Source: Paractinoplanes lichenicola (GTDB lineage: Bacteria > Actinomycetota > Actinomycetes > Mycobacteriales > Micromonosporaceae). Taken from it: DNA of 64,000 bases. Positions 1 through 7,925 of this stretch are shown here, piece by piece. How positions within the stretch are numbered: position 1 is the stretch's first letter; each line of letters opens with the position of its first letter. The stretch is taken from the NCBI RefSeq assembly GCF_016785085.1, contig NZ_JAENHO010000025.1:20207-84206 (forward strand), in the 5' to 3' direction. Under the pieces are notes generated by a model that was given only the letters and a program-made list of their open reading frames with translations, was not told where the DNA came from and did not search any database. Made by a program: the position numbers and the translations under genes.

Positions 1-1705
1 CGGGCTGGCCGACCTCGCCGACGACGACGCCCCGATCGCGGCCAAGGTCCTGCTGATCCGCCGGCCGCGCATCTTCGCCGAGGAGCCCGCGACGGTTCCG
101 AAGGTCGAGGCCGGGCACGTGATCGTCGCGCTCGACCAGGCGCCCGGCGACGATGTGCGGGCGCGGATCGAACGCCTCTACGGCCCGGCCGTGGTGTGGG
201 CGCCGATCAGCGGCCAGGTGCGCGAGGACATGCTCGGGGTGGCGCCCGGGCTCGCGCTGCCCGAGACCGACTGGCACGAGATCATCGAGCTCGCCGACTG
301 GCAGGTCGAACCGCGTCCACACTCGACGGTCCCGGTGCTGGGCCGGCACGGCGGGGCCGACTTGCCGGAGGAGCCGGGCGTCCAGGTGCGGCTGCTGGTC
401 GAGTCAGGCGCCGAGTCCCCGCGCGAGTTCCTGGGCACGCTCGACTTCTTCGTCCACTTCCCCGATCCCGAGCGGGCCGAGGCGTCCGGCCGCACGATCC
501 TGGAGGCCATGGCGGCCGGAGTGCCGGTCATCGCGAGCCCCCGCTTCCGGTCGGTCTTCGCCGAGGCGGCGGCCTACACGCACCCGGGCGGCGTCCGCGA
601 TCTCGCGCTGCGGCTGCACAAGGACCGGCCCGCGTACGAGGCCCTGGCCGCTCGCGCCCGCTCCTTCGTCACCGAGCAGTTCGGCAGCGCCTCGCACATC
701 GCCCGGCTGGCGTCGCTGGGCGTGCTCACCCGCGGGGTCGTGCCCGCGCCGCGCGCCGAGCTGATTCCCAGCGCCCGGCCGGCCCGGCGGATCCTGTTCG
801 TCGGCGACGACATCGCCCGGTTCCGGGCCATCGCCCGCCGGTTGCCGGCCGAGCTCGAGCCGATCGTCGTCGCCGGCTCGGCCGGGCTGCCCGCCGCGCA
901 CGCCGCCGGCCTGCTCACCGAATACCTGCCCGCGGCGGCCGAGCTCGGCGTGGCCGAGAACCGCTGGGCCGGGTTCGTGCGCGACCGGCTGCGGCACCTG
1001 ATCGAGCTCTACGACCCGCGCGCGGTGCTGGTCGGTGGGGTGCCGCACGACGGGATCGCCGCCGCGATCGAGCAGAACGCGGGCCCGCGCTGGCTCTGGC
1101 TGCGCCCGGCGATGTGGCGGCGCGGCACCGGCGGTCAGTGGGCGGCCCGGGGCGCGCTGTTCGCGGGCATCCTCGAGCCGGGGGAGTTCGCGGCCGGCGG
1201 CGACGAGGGCTGGACCACCACCGCGCGGGCCGGGGTGAGCACGGTCGGCCCGATCACCGAGCTGCCCCTCAAGCCGCGCCGGCGCAGCGGGGGCAACGCG
1301 TTGCTGTGCCGCGGAGTCGTGGCCTCGCTGCCCGGCTTCACGGTGGCCGAGGCCCGCCCGGGGGAGCTGGGCGGCATCACGGTGGCCGTGTCCCGGGCCG
1401 ACTACACGAACTTCCACGAGCTGCTCGGCGCCGCGGTGCCGACCGTGTTCGTGCCCGACCCCGACGGCGCCGACGACGAGCTGGCCCGGGCCCGGTTCGC
1501 CGCGGCGGCCGGGGTGGCGATCTGCGCGACCGACGACGACGCGGCCGCCGCGGCGCTGGAACACCTGGCCGATCCGGCGACCCGGGAGGCGCTCAGCCGG
1601 CGCTGCGCCGAGCTGTCGTTCGGCAACGGGGCCGCCGACGCCGCGGCCTGGCTGGCCGGGCACTGCCGGGAACAATCCGAGACGGGGGCCGGAAGTGTTC
1701 GATGA
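1..1705 (+). CDS. Two-part glycosyltransferase, 5' end outside window
   Basis: The reading frame is open from base 2, so the N-terminus lies upstream of the window. The visible part has two halves. The first resembles the C-terminal half of a GT4-type GT-B glycosyltransferase, with an acidic residue followed by an EAMAAGVPVIAS-like nucleotide-sugar loop at about nt 500-540. The second (from about nt 785) resembles a MurG/UGT-like domain: an RRILFVGDD start, and a FHELLGAAVPTVFVP loop near nt 1410-1450. Probably transfers a sugar in exopolysaccharide or cell-wall glycan synthesis; substrate unknown. It overlaps the next gene by 11 bp. A shortened paralogue lies at 5666-7213. Confidence 0.7.
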   Translation, partial: GLADLADDDAPIAAKVLLIRRPRIFAEEPATVPKVEAGHVIVALDQAPGDDVRARIERLYGPAVVWAPISGQVREDMLGVAPGLALPETDWHEIIELADWQVEPRPHSTVPVLGRHGGADLPEEPGVQVRLLVESGAESPREFLGTLDFFVHFPDPERAEASGRTILEAMAAGVPVIASPRFRSVFAEAAAYTHPGGVRDLALRLHKDRPAYEALAARARSFVTEQFGSASHIARLASLGVLTRGVVPAPRAELIPSARPARRILFVGDDIARFRAIARRLPAELEPIVVAGSAGLPAAHAAGLLTEYLPAAAELGVAENRWAGFVRDRLRHLIELYDPRAVLVGGVPHDGIAAAIEQNAGPRWLWLRPAMWRRGTGGQWAARGALFAGILEPGEFAAGGDEGWTTTARAGVSTVGPITELPLKPRRRSGGNALLCRGVVASLPGFTVAEARPGELGGITVAVSRADYTNFHELLGAAVPTVFVPDPDGADDELARARFAAAAGVAICATDDDAAAAALEHLADPATREALSRRCAELSFGNGAADAAAWLAGHCREQSETGAGSVR

Positions 1706-2360
1706 GCCCGACGCGGCCGACCTCGCCCTGGCCCGGTGGCAGCTGGCCACGCTGACCGGCCGGCTGCGCTGCGTCGAGGACGAGCGCGATGCCGCCGTAC
1801 GCGACCGGGACCGCAATCGCGAGCTGGTGCTGGCGTTGCGCCGCAGCCGCTCGTACCGGCTCGGCCGCGCGCTGGTCGACCTGGCCCGCGACCCGATGCG
1901 GTGCTTCCCGTCGATCGCCGGTCGCGCGGCCCGGCGGCTGCGGCGGCGCGCCGTGATAGAGGCGGCCCGGCCCCGTCCGGCGGTGCCGCCCGCGGCTCCC
2001 GTGCCGGGCCGCGTCTATGTGGCGATCGGACTGTCGCGGGACGGGTCGCACGCGCTGATCCGGGCGCTGCGCCAGCGGGTGCTCGTGGACGCCGATCACC
2101 TGCCGGTGGTGGTCACCGATCAGCCGGCGCTGCGCGGCCTGCAGGTGCCGGGTGTGGTGCTCGAATACCTGCCCGACCCGGCGACCTGGTCGCGGCACGA
2201 CCCCGGGGCGCGCTGGGAGGCGCTGCTGGCCGGGCGGGTCGCCCAGTTGTGCCGCGACCACCGGGCCTCGCGCGCGACCGTGATAGATCCGCGGGACCCG
2301 CCCACGCTGGCCCGGCTGCTCGAGAGCGTCACCGATCGATCGGCGGTCTCGTTGACCTGA
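1695..2360 (+). CDS. Coiled-coil protein linked to glycosyltransferase (copy 1)
   Basis: 221 residues from a GTG start that overlaps the upstream glycosyltransferase gene by 11 bp, which suggests translational coupling. Residues 8-50 are charged and heptad-like (ALARWQLATLTGRL, then Arg/Asp-rich), followed by an LRRSRSYRLGRAL segment. After a basic, Pro-rich linker comes a compact alpha/beta domain starting at VYVAIGLSRDG and containing VVLEYLPDPATW. I do not recognise the family. The protein at 7215-7883 is a clear paralogue with the same landmarks and the same position after a related glycosyltransferase, so a role as partner or scaffold of that enzyme is inferred. No signal peptide or membrane segment is visible. 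Confidence 0.7.
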   Translation: MFDEPDAADLALARWQLATLTGRLRCVEDERDAAVRDRDRNRELVLALRRSRSYRLGRALVDLARDPMRCFPSIAGRAARRLRRRAVIEAARPRPAVPPAAPVPGRVYVAIGLSRDGSHALIRALRQRVLVDADHLPVVVTDQPALRGLQVPGVVLEYLPDPATWSRHDPGARWEALLAGRVAQLCRDHRASRATVIDPRDPPTLARLLESVTDRSAVSLT

Positions 2361-2363
2361 GAC

Positions 2364-3971
2364 ATGAGCGCCCCGACGATGGATGCCCCGCCCGCCGCTC
2401 CGCGCGTGGGGATGCGCTTCGTCGTCGAGGGGCCGCCGATCGGGGCGCTGTGGCGGCGGGCGCTGCTGCGGGCCGTGCTCGTGCCGTTGCCGGTGCTGGC
2501 CCCGCTGGTCGCGCTGGCGCCGAGCCGCGATCACCGGTTCAACCTGTATTGGCACGGCGGCCTGTTCCGCGACGACCCGCTGCGGATCGTGCCGCACACC
2601 GTCGACTCGCTCCCCGGCTATCTACGGCTGGGCAACTTCCGGCTGTTCGGCCGGATGCTGGAGAAGGCGCTCGACACGGCCGCGTACGCCCTCAGCGAGG
2701 TGCTCGGCCTGCCGGTGAACGTCGGCTTCCGGCTCGTCTCGTTCGTGTCGGCGCTGCTGTTGTGCGTGGCCGCCGTGCTGCTGGCCGAGAGCGTCGTCGC
2801 CCGCGGCAAGCTGTTCCGCCGACCACCGTCCACAGTGGCTGCCGTGGTGCCGTTCGCGGTCGCCGCCGGGTTCGTCGCGGCCGGCGGGTCGAGCCCGATC
2901 GTGCTGTTCGGCGGCCTCTATCTGGCCTCGGCCGCCCTCGTGCTCGGGGTCGCCGCGGGGCTGTGCCGCATCGATCCCGACCGGCCGTTCCGGCTGTGGT
3001 GGGCGCCCCTGCTGATGCTCGGCGGCGCGGCCCTCGCGGCCTTCAACGAGATCGCTTGTCTGGCCCTGCCGCTGGCCACCGTCGCGGTGCTGGCCCGGGG
3101 CGCGTTGGTGCTCGGCCTGACGCCGGGCCGGTTGTTCACGGGGACGCCGGCCCGCGCGCTCGCGTTGGTGTGGCTGGGTTTCCTGCCGATCTTTCTCGCG
3201 GTCCGGGTCGTCATCCAGCGCTACTGCGCGGCCGGCGACTGCTACAAGGGTTCCGACGTGCGGCTCACCGCCGACACTGTGCAAGCCCTGCCCGTACGGG
3301 CCATCGACTGGCTGCCTCCGCTGATGTGGCGCGCCGCGACGGCCGGTGGCAGCCCCCGGCCCTGGCTCGGCGGAACGGTGCTGGTCGTCGCGCTGGTCGT
3401 GCTCGGACTGCTGGCCTGGCACGCGCTGCGCGACCTGCCCCGGCTGTCGCAGGTGAGCGGCCGGGCGGCCCTGGCCCTGGCCCTGACCGCGGGCACGCTG
3501 GTCGCCGTGGGGGCCGCAATGGGGTCGCTCAACGCCGACGTGCAGCAGCTCGTCACGGCCGGGAAGTGGGGCTGGGGCTGGCGGGACTCGGCGGTGACCA
3601 CGACGGCGGGGGCGCTGCTCGTCGTGGCCGGGGCTCACCTCGTACGGCGGAAGTGGTTGATCGTGACGGCCGTGGTGCTGCTGGCCGGGGCGGCGGCCGG
3701 GTCGGCGGCGGCCAACAAACGTCAGCGCGACACCACGATGGCGACGCCCGCGGCCCGGCTCGCCGACCGGGTCGCCGTCGAGATGGCCGACTTCGACGCG
3801 AGCCCCGAGGGTGCGGCCCGCCGATGCGCCCTGCGGGCCGAGTTCCTCAAGCTGTACGCCGATTCCCCGTTCTCGGTGCGCCGTTTCGACGAGTCGCTCG
3901 AGGTCGCCGCCCGGCAGCGCGCGGACGTGGCTTTCTGCCCGGGCGTAACCGGCGGGTCCGGTCCGCGTTGA
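2364..3971 (+). CDS. Polytopic membrane protein of glycan locus
   Basis: 535 residues from an ATG 3 bp after the upstream stop. After an N-terminal cytoplasmic stretch of about 30 residues there are roughly nine or ten hydrophobic segments (for example near residues 33-52, 120-143, 155-200, 212-240, 265-283, 340-352, 365-385 and 410-460). A conserved-looking loop contains RYCAAGDCYKG, and a soluble C-terminal tail holds Cys residues. The topology fits a GT-C-like glycosyltransferase or a glycan/lipid-carrier transporter, but no diagnostic motif was found. Its place in the glycosyltransferase operon supports a surface-glycan role. Function otherwise unassigned. Confidence 0.7.
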   Translation: MSAPTMDAPPAAPRVGMRFVVEGPPIGALWRRALLRAVLVPLPVLAPLVALAPSRDHRFNLYWHGGLFRDDPLRIVPHTVDSLPGYLRLGNFRLFGRMLEKALDTAAYALSEVLGLPVNVGFRLVSFVSALLLCVAAVLLAESVVARGKLFRRPPSTVAAVVPFAVAAGFVAAGGSSPIVLFGGLYLASAALVLGVAAGLCRIDPDRPFRLWWAPLLMLGGAALAAFNEIACLALPLATVAVLARGALVLGLTPGRLFTGTPARALALVWLGFLPIFLAVRVVIQRYCAAGDCYKGSDVRLTADTVQALPVRAIDWLPPLMWRAATAGGSPRPWLGGTVLVVALVVLGLLAWHALRDLPRLSQVSGRAALALALTAGTLVAVGAAMGSLNADVQQLVTAGKWGWGWRDSAVTTTAGALLVVAGAHLVRRKWLIVTAVVLLAGAAAGSAAANKRQRDTTMATPAARLADRVAVEMADFDASPEGAARRCALRAEFLKLYADSPFSVRRFDESLEVAARQRADVAFCPGVTGGSGPR

Positions 3972-4005
3972 CGTGGGCAGGTTGAAGATCAGCAGGGGAG
4001 GACCG

Positions 4006-4941
4006 ATGCGCCGGTTGCGCAATCTGACCAGGCGTCAGGCGATTCTGGCCGTCGGCGCGTGTCTGCTCTGCGCGGCGGTCGGGGCGGCCGCGCTGACCGG
4101 CAACGTCACCGTCGCGCTGACCCTGCTCGCGGTCTTCTTCACGGTCCTGTTCGGCGGCCTGCTGCTGATCGCGCGGCGGATCTCGGGGCTGGCCCGGGCC
4201 CAGCGCCGGCAGCAGAACGACGTGCGCGCGGTGCTCGACCAGACGCAGCGGCGGCTGCTGGGTGCGATGGAGGAGCTGCTGCTGCACTCGGGCGACCGGC
4301 ATCGCGAGCTGACCGGCTCGCTGGCCGGGCAGATGCGCACGCACACCCGCGACATCGAGGCCATCGTCCAGCTCTTCCAGCGGGTCACGCCGCGGGCGCC
4401 GATGCCGCCCGCGCAGGCCCCGGCCGAGCTGCTCGAGCTGCTGCACCTGATTCGCACCCGCAAGCCGCGGTTCGCGCTCGAGCTCGGCAGCGGGGTGTCG
4501 ACGGTCTGGCTGGCCTACGCGCTGGAACAGGTCGGCGGCCGGCTCGTGTCGCTGCACCACGACACCGGCGCGGCCGAGAGCGCGCGGGCGGCCGTGGCCA
4601 CCCACGCGCTCGTTCCGGTGGCCGAGGTGCGCGCGGCGCCGCTGCGCCCGGTGCCGATCGGGGAGAGAACCTTTGCCTGGTACGACCTGGAGTCACTGGC
4701 CGACGTGCACGACGTGGACCTGCTGGTGATCGCCGGCCCGCCCGGCACGACCGGGCCCGACGCCCGGTTCCCGGCGATGTCGCTGCTCGAGGAGCGGCTG
4801 GCCGACGCGGCGGCGGTGTTCGTGGCCGACGAGCGCGAGGTGCTGGGCCGGTGGCTGGAAACGACGGAGGGCCTCACCCGGGAAGGTGAGGCCCTGCTGT
4901 CCTATCGCCGTGTGGTGCGGCAGTTGAGCCGCTCCCAATAG
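4006..4941 (+). CDS. Membrane-anchored class I SAM methyltransferase-like protein
   Basis: The ATG at 4006 is preferred because GGGGAGG ends 4 bp before it; an in-frame GTG at 3973 has no such site. 311 residues. Two hydrophobic segments near the N-terminus (QAILAVGACLLCAAVGAAAL and VALTLLAVFFTVLFGGLLLI) anchor it. A predicted coiled coil (about residues 60-115) follows, then a Rossmann domain whose motif I, FALELGSGVSTVWLAYAL, is typical of class I SAM-dependent methyltransferases. It may methylate a sugar or lipid-linked glycan at the inner face of the membrane. An 11-bp perfect hairpin lies inside its 3' end, and its stop is 2 bp from the convergent CAP gene. Confidence 0.72.
   Translation: MRRLRNLTRRQAILAVGACLLCAAVGAAALTGNVTVALTLLAVFFTVLFGGLLLIARRISGLARAQRRQQNDVRAVLDQTQRRLLGAMEELLLHSGDRHRELTGSLAGQMRTHTRDIEAIVQLFQRVTPRAPMPPAQAPAELLELLHLIRTRKPRFALELGSGVSTVWLAYALEQVGGRLVSLHHDTGAAESARAAVATHALVPVAEVRAAPLRPVPIGERTFAWYDLESLADVHDVDLLVIAGPPGTTGPDARFPAMSLLEERLADAAAVFVADEREVLGRWLETTEGLTREGEALLSYRRVVRQLSRSQ
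4868..4895. terminator. Hairpin inside 3' end of methyltransferase gene
   Basis: Perfect 11-bp stem (AGGGCCTCACC with GGTGAGGCCCT) and a 6-nt loop, 46 bp before the stop codon of one gene and just beyond the stop of the convergent CAP gene. There is no U-tract. It may act as a bidirectional stop or RNA-stabilising structure, because the two genes leave no intergenic room. It could also be a coincidence of coding sequence. Confidence 0.35.
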
Positions 4942-4942
4942 C

Positions 4943-5437
4943 TCAGTAACCGAACTCCTGCGAGATGTACGTGGTGCCGTTCGCGGCGCGGACGACGCCG
5001 ACGCCGACGGCCTTGGCGGTGCAGTTGAGCAGGTTGGCACGGTGACCCGGGCTGGCCATCCACGCCTTGACGGTGTCGGCGCCGGTGTTGTAGCCGAAGG
5101 CGATGTTCTCGCTCAGCGGGCGGATGTAGCCGGCGGCCTTGATGCGACGGTCGAAGGTCGAGTTGCCGGCGCCGACGTGGCTGAACTTGCCGGTGCGGGC
5201 CATCCAGGCGCTGTGGCCGACGGCGGCCTTGGTCAGGCTCGGGCTGGCGACGACGGCCTTGCAACCCTTGGCGGCGCGCATCTTGTTGGTGTAGGTGACG
5301 ATGTCGGCCTGCATCGTCGCGGTGCTCGGCGCCGCGGTGGTGGCGGCCTGGGCTGACGAAGCGAACGCGACCAGCACAAACAGGGTGGCGGGGATCATCG
5401 CGATCAGGGCCAGACGCTTGGTGATCGAAGAGCGCAT
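4943..5437 (-). CDS. Secreted CAP/SCP-domain protein
   Basis: 164 residues. The N-terminus is a typical Sec signal (basic MRSSITKR, hydrophobic core ALIAMIPATLFVLVAFA, likely cleavage after SAQA). The mature part is a CAP (CRISP/antigen 5/PR-1, SCP-like) domain: IVTYTNKMRAAKGC near the start, HSAWMA, FSHVG, SENIAFGY, and GHRANLLNC near the end. These are the usual YkwD-type bacterial CAP signatures. Function of bacterial CAP proteins is mostly unknown. GAAAGG precedes the ATG. Its stop nearly touches the convergent methyltransferase stop. Confidence 0.9.
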   Translation of the reverse strand: MRSSITKRLALIAMIPATLFVLVAFASSAQAATTAAPSTATMQADIVTYTNKMRAAKGCKAVVASPSLTKAAVGHSAWMARTGKFSHVGAGNSTFDRRIKAAGYIRPLSENIAFGYNTGADTVKAWMASPGHRANLLNCTAKAVGVGVVRAANGTTYISQEFGY

Positions 5438-5665
5438 CGACTGCCTTTCGTTGATGTCCGCGTCGGCTCCTACCGCCGCGTTCAGGGTTATGTTCGGCGC
5501 CCAGGCAGTGAAGATGACCCATGTTCGGGTGCCATGGAGATGCCCTTCGGTTGCCGGTTGGTTGACTAGCCGCCCCCGGTTCCCGTGACGTTGCCATCAC
5601 GGTGCGTGCCGGTGATCGTTGAGCCGAGAGACGGGCAAAACGGACACTGGGAAGGGGGAATCGCG

Positions 5666-7213
5666 GTGACTGCGACCGTTCACGACGTGGCGATCCTGGC
5701 CGACTTTCGCTTCGCCGGGGCGGGAGTGGCGGCCGAGGTGCTTGCGCAGCACGAGGCGGCGCTGAGCACGCTGCTGGTGCACGTGCCCCGCGACGCGCGG
5801 CCACTGCCCTTCGCTCCGCGGGTGCGCGACCTCCTGCGGGACGGCGCGGCCACGCTGGCCCGGGAGGACCAGCCCGCAGCCGTACGGCTTCTGGTCGCCC
5901 GCGGCCCCGACCTGCTGGCCCGCGCCCGCACGCGGGTGCGGGCCGAGCACACGGTCGTGGTGGTCGAGCAGGCGCCCGCGCCCGGCGACCTGCCCGAGGA
6001 CGTCGACTGGGCGCCGGTCGACGACCGGGTGCGCGACGCCATGCCGCTGCTCTGCCGGCTGACCGTGCAGAACTGGCACGAGATCGTCGACGCAGCGGCC
6101 TCCTGGCAGGAGTTCCCCGAGCGGTTCCGGGCGCTCGAACGCACCTCAGGCCACCAGTCGCACCTCAGGCGGCTGGCCGGCTTCGGCATCCGCCCCCGGA
6201 TCAGCGCCCCGGCCCTGCCCCGCGAGCCCGGCCCGGTGCCGCCCGCGCCGACCCGCCGCGTGCTCATGGTCGGGGCGCCGACCCGGCTGACCGCGATCGC
6301 CCGCCGCCTGCCGGCCGCCCTCGCGCCCGTGATCGCCACCGAGTACGCCTCCCCGGGCGGCGGCTTCCTGACCGAGCACATCCCGTCCCGCGAGGCTCTC
6401 GGCGCGACCGAGGCGGCGTGGAACCGGATGCTCCGCGACCGCCTGGCCCACCTCGTCGACCTGCACCGGCCCGAGATCGTGGCGGTCGACGACCTGCCGC
6501 ACGAGGGCATCGTGGAGGCCGTCCGCGCCCACCCGCACGTGCTCTGGGTGTGGGTGCGGCGGGCGATGTGGCCCCGCGGCACGGGCCAGGAGTGGATCAC
6601 CGAGGGCAAGGTGTTCGACCACGTCCTCGAGCCGGGCGAGTTCGCCGCCCTGGCCGACGACGGGCCGACCGTGGCCGAGCGGGCGGGCGCGCACCGGGTC
6701 GAGCCGATCACGCTGCTCGACGCGGGCGAGCTGCTCGACCCCGCGGCGGCCCGCGCCGACCTCGGGCTCGACGACCGGCCGGCCGCGCTGGTGCGGCTGA
6801 GCGACACCCGGGTCGTCGAGCGGCTGGAGGGCCACGGCTTCCAGGTGGTCGTGCGCGAGCAGGGGGTGAGCCGCTATCTGCGGGCGTTCGACCTGGTGGT
6901 CAGCTCGGCCGGCTACGACGCCTATCACGAGCAGCTGCGCTTCGGGATTCCCACGGTGCTCGTGCCGCGCCGCGACGACCCGCTCGACGACCAGCTCGGC
7001 CGGGCCCGGTACGCGGACGCGGCCGGGGTGGCGCTGGCCGTCGAGGACCCGGATTCCGAGGAGCTGGAGCGGGCGCTCGACACGGCCGCCCGCCCCGACA
7101 AACGCGCCGTGCTGCGCCGCCGTTGCGAGGAGCTGACGTTCTCCAACGGCGCGTCCGCGGCCGCGACCTGGCTCGGCGGGCTGGCCGCCCGCCACGAACG
7201 GATCGGAGGCTGA
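5666..7213 (+). CDS. Glycosyltransferase paralogue lacking internal GT4-like part
   Basis: Start set at the GTG at 5666 because GAAGGGGGA lies 6 bp upstream; the frame is open further upstream but without a good site. 515 residues. It parallels the first gene in the window along its N-terminal part (up to NWHEIVDAAASWQ) and its C-terminal MurG/UGT-like part (RRVLMVGAP start, GYDAYHEQLRFGIPTVLVP loop, LTFSNGASAAATWL end). The stretch of about 110 residues carrying the GT4-like nucleotide-sugar loop is missing. It may be a glycosyltransferase working only through its C-terminal domain, or a regulatory subunit. Two bp separate it from its coiled-coil partner gene. Confidence 0.72.
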   Translation: MTATVHDVAILADFRFAGAGVAAEVLAQHEAALSTLLVHVPRDARPLPFAPRVRDLLRDGAATLAREDQPAAVRLLVARGPDLLARARTRVRAEHTVVVVEQAPAPGDLPEDVDWAPVDDRVRDAMPLLCRLTVQNWHEIVDAAASWQEFPERFRALERTSGHQSHLRRLAGFGIRPRISAPALPREPGPVPPAPTRRVLMVGAPTRLTAIARRLPAALAPVIATEYASPGGGFLTEHIPSREALGATEAAWNRMLRDRLAHLVDLHRPEIVAVDDLPHEGIVEAVRAHPHVLWVWVRRAMWPRGTGQEWITEGKVFDHVLEPGEFAALADDGPTVAERAGAHRVEPITLLDAGELLDPAAARADLGLDDRPAALVRLSDTRVVERLEGHGFQVVVREQGVSRYLRAFDLVVSSAGYDAYHEQLRFGIPTVLVPRRDDPLDDQLGRARYADAAGVALAVEDPDSEELERALDTAARPDKRAVLRRRCEELTFSNGASAAATWLGGLAARHERIGG

Positions 7214-7214
7214 C

Positions 7215-7883
7215 GTGCCCGAAACCGCACTGCAGACGCTCGACACCGCGCAGCGGGCGCGCTGGGAGCTGGCCGCCATGGCCGGCCGGCTGCGCATGCT
7301 GGAGGCCCGGCTGGTCGAGGAGCGGCACCGTGGCGACGAGCTGCGCCGCGACCGCGACCGCGAGCGCCGCCGGGCCGACCGGCTGCGCCGCAGCGAGTCC
7401 TACCGGATCGGCTCGGGGCTGCTCGCGCTGCTGCAGAACCCGGTCAAGGCCGCCCCGCGCCTGACCCGGTCGCTGCTGCGGCGGCTGCGCCCGGCGCCCC
7501 GCACGATCCCGCTCGCGCTCGAGCCGGTCGGCACCCCGGTCGCGGTCGCGCCGCGTCCCCCCGTCCACCTGTACGTGGTGATCGGGCTGGAGTTCGAGGC
7601 GGTGCGCGAGTTCGTGCTGACGCTGCGGCAGCGGCTGCAGGTCGACCCCGACCACAAGCCGGTCGTGATGACCGACTGCGAGTCCTTCGCCCTGCTGCGT
7701 GATCTCGGCGTGCTGCTCGAATATCTGCCCGACCGCGCGACCTGGGAGCGGCACCGGCCGGACCGCTCGTGGGAGGACGTGCTCTCCGAGCGGCTGTCCC
7801 GGTTGTATCGCGACCACGAGTCGGTCCGCACGATCATCATCGACCGCACGCAGCCCCCGACCCTGGCCGAGCTGCTGCGCTGA
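7215..7883 (+). CDS. Coiled-coil protein linked to glycosyltransferase (copy 2)
   Basis: 222 residues from a GTG preceded by CGGAGG. Paralogue of the protein at 1695-2360. The N-terminal Arg/Glu-rich helix (about residues 10-58) is followed by LRRSESYRIGSGLLALLQNP, then a basic Pro-rich linker and a C-terminal domain starting VYVVIGLEFEA-like and containing VLLEYLPDRATWERHRPDRSW. No signal peptide or membrane segment. Position right after the second glycosyltransferase copy repeats the arrangement of the first module, so the pair was probably duplicated together. Family not recognised. Confidence 0.72.
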   Translation: MPETALQTLDTAQRARWELAAMAGRLRMLEARLVEERHRGDELRRDRDRERRRADRLRRSESYRIGSGLLALLQNPVKAAPRLTRSLLRRLRPAPRTIPLALEPVGTPVAVAPRPPVHLYVVIGLEFEAVREFVLTLRQRLQVDPDHKPVVMTDCESFALLRDLGVLLEYLPDRATWERHRPDRSWEDVLSERLSRLYRDHESVRTIIIDRTQPPTLAELLR

Positions 7884-7925
7884 CGCCTTTTGTAACTTTT
7901 GCCGGCGTGCCCTCGTTGGGCGAGC

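Noticed and set aside
404..1816. Long minus-strand ORF opposite the first glycosyltransferase
   Set aside because: Shadow of a high-GC gene; composition is Arg/Gly/Ala-rich with no domain, while the plus-strand frame has clear GT motifs and a paralogue.
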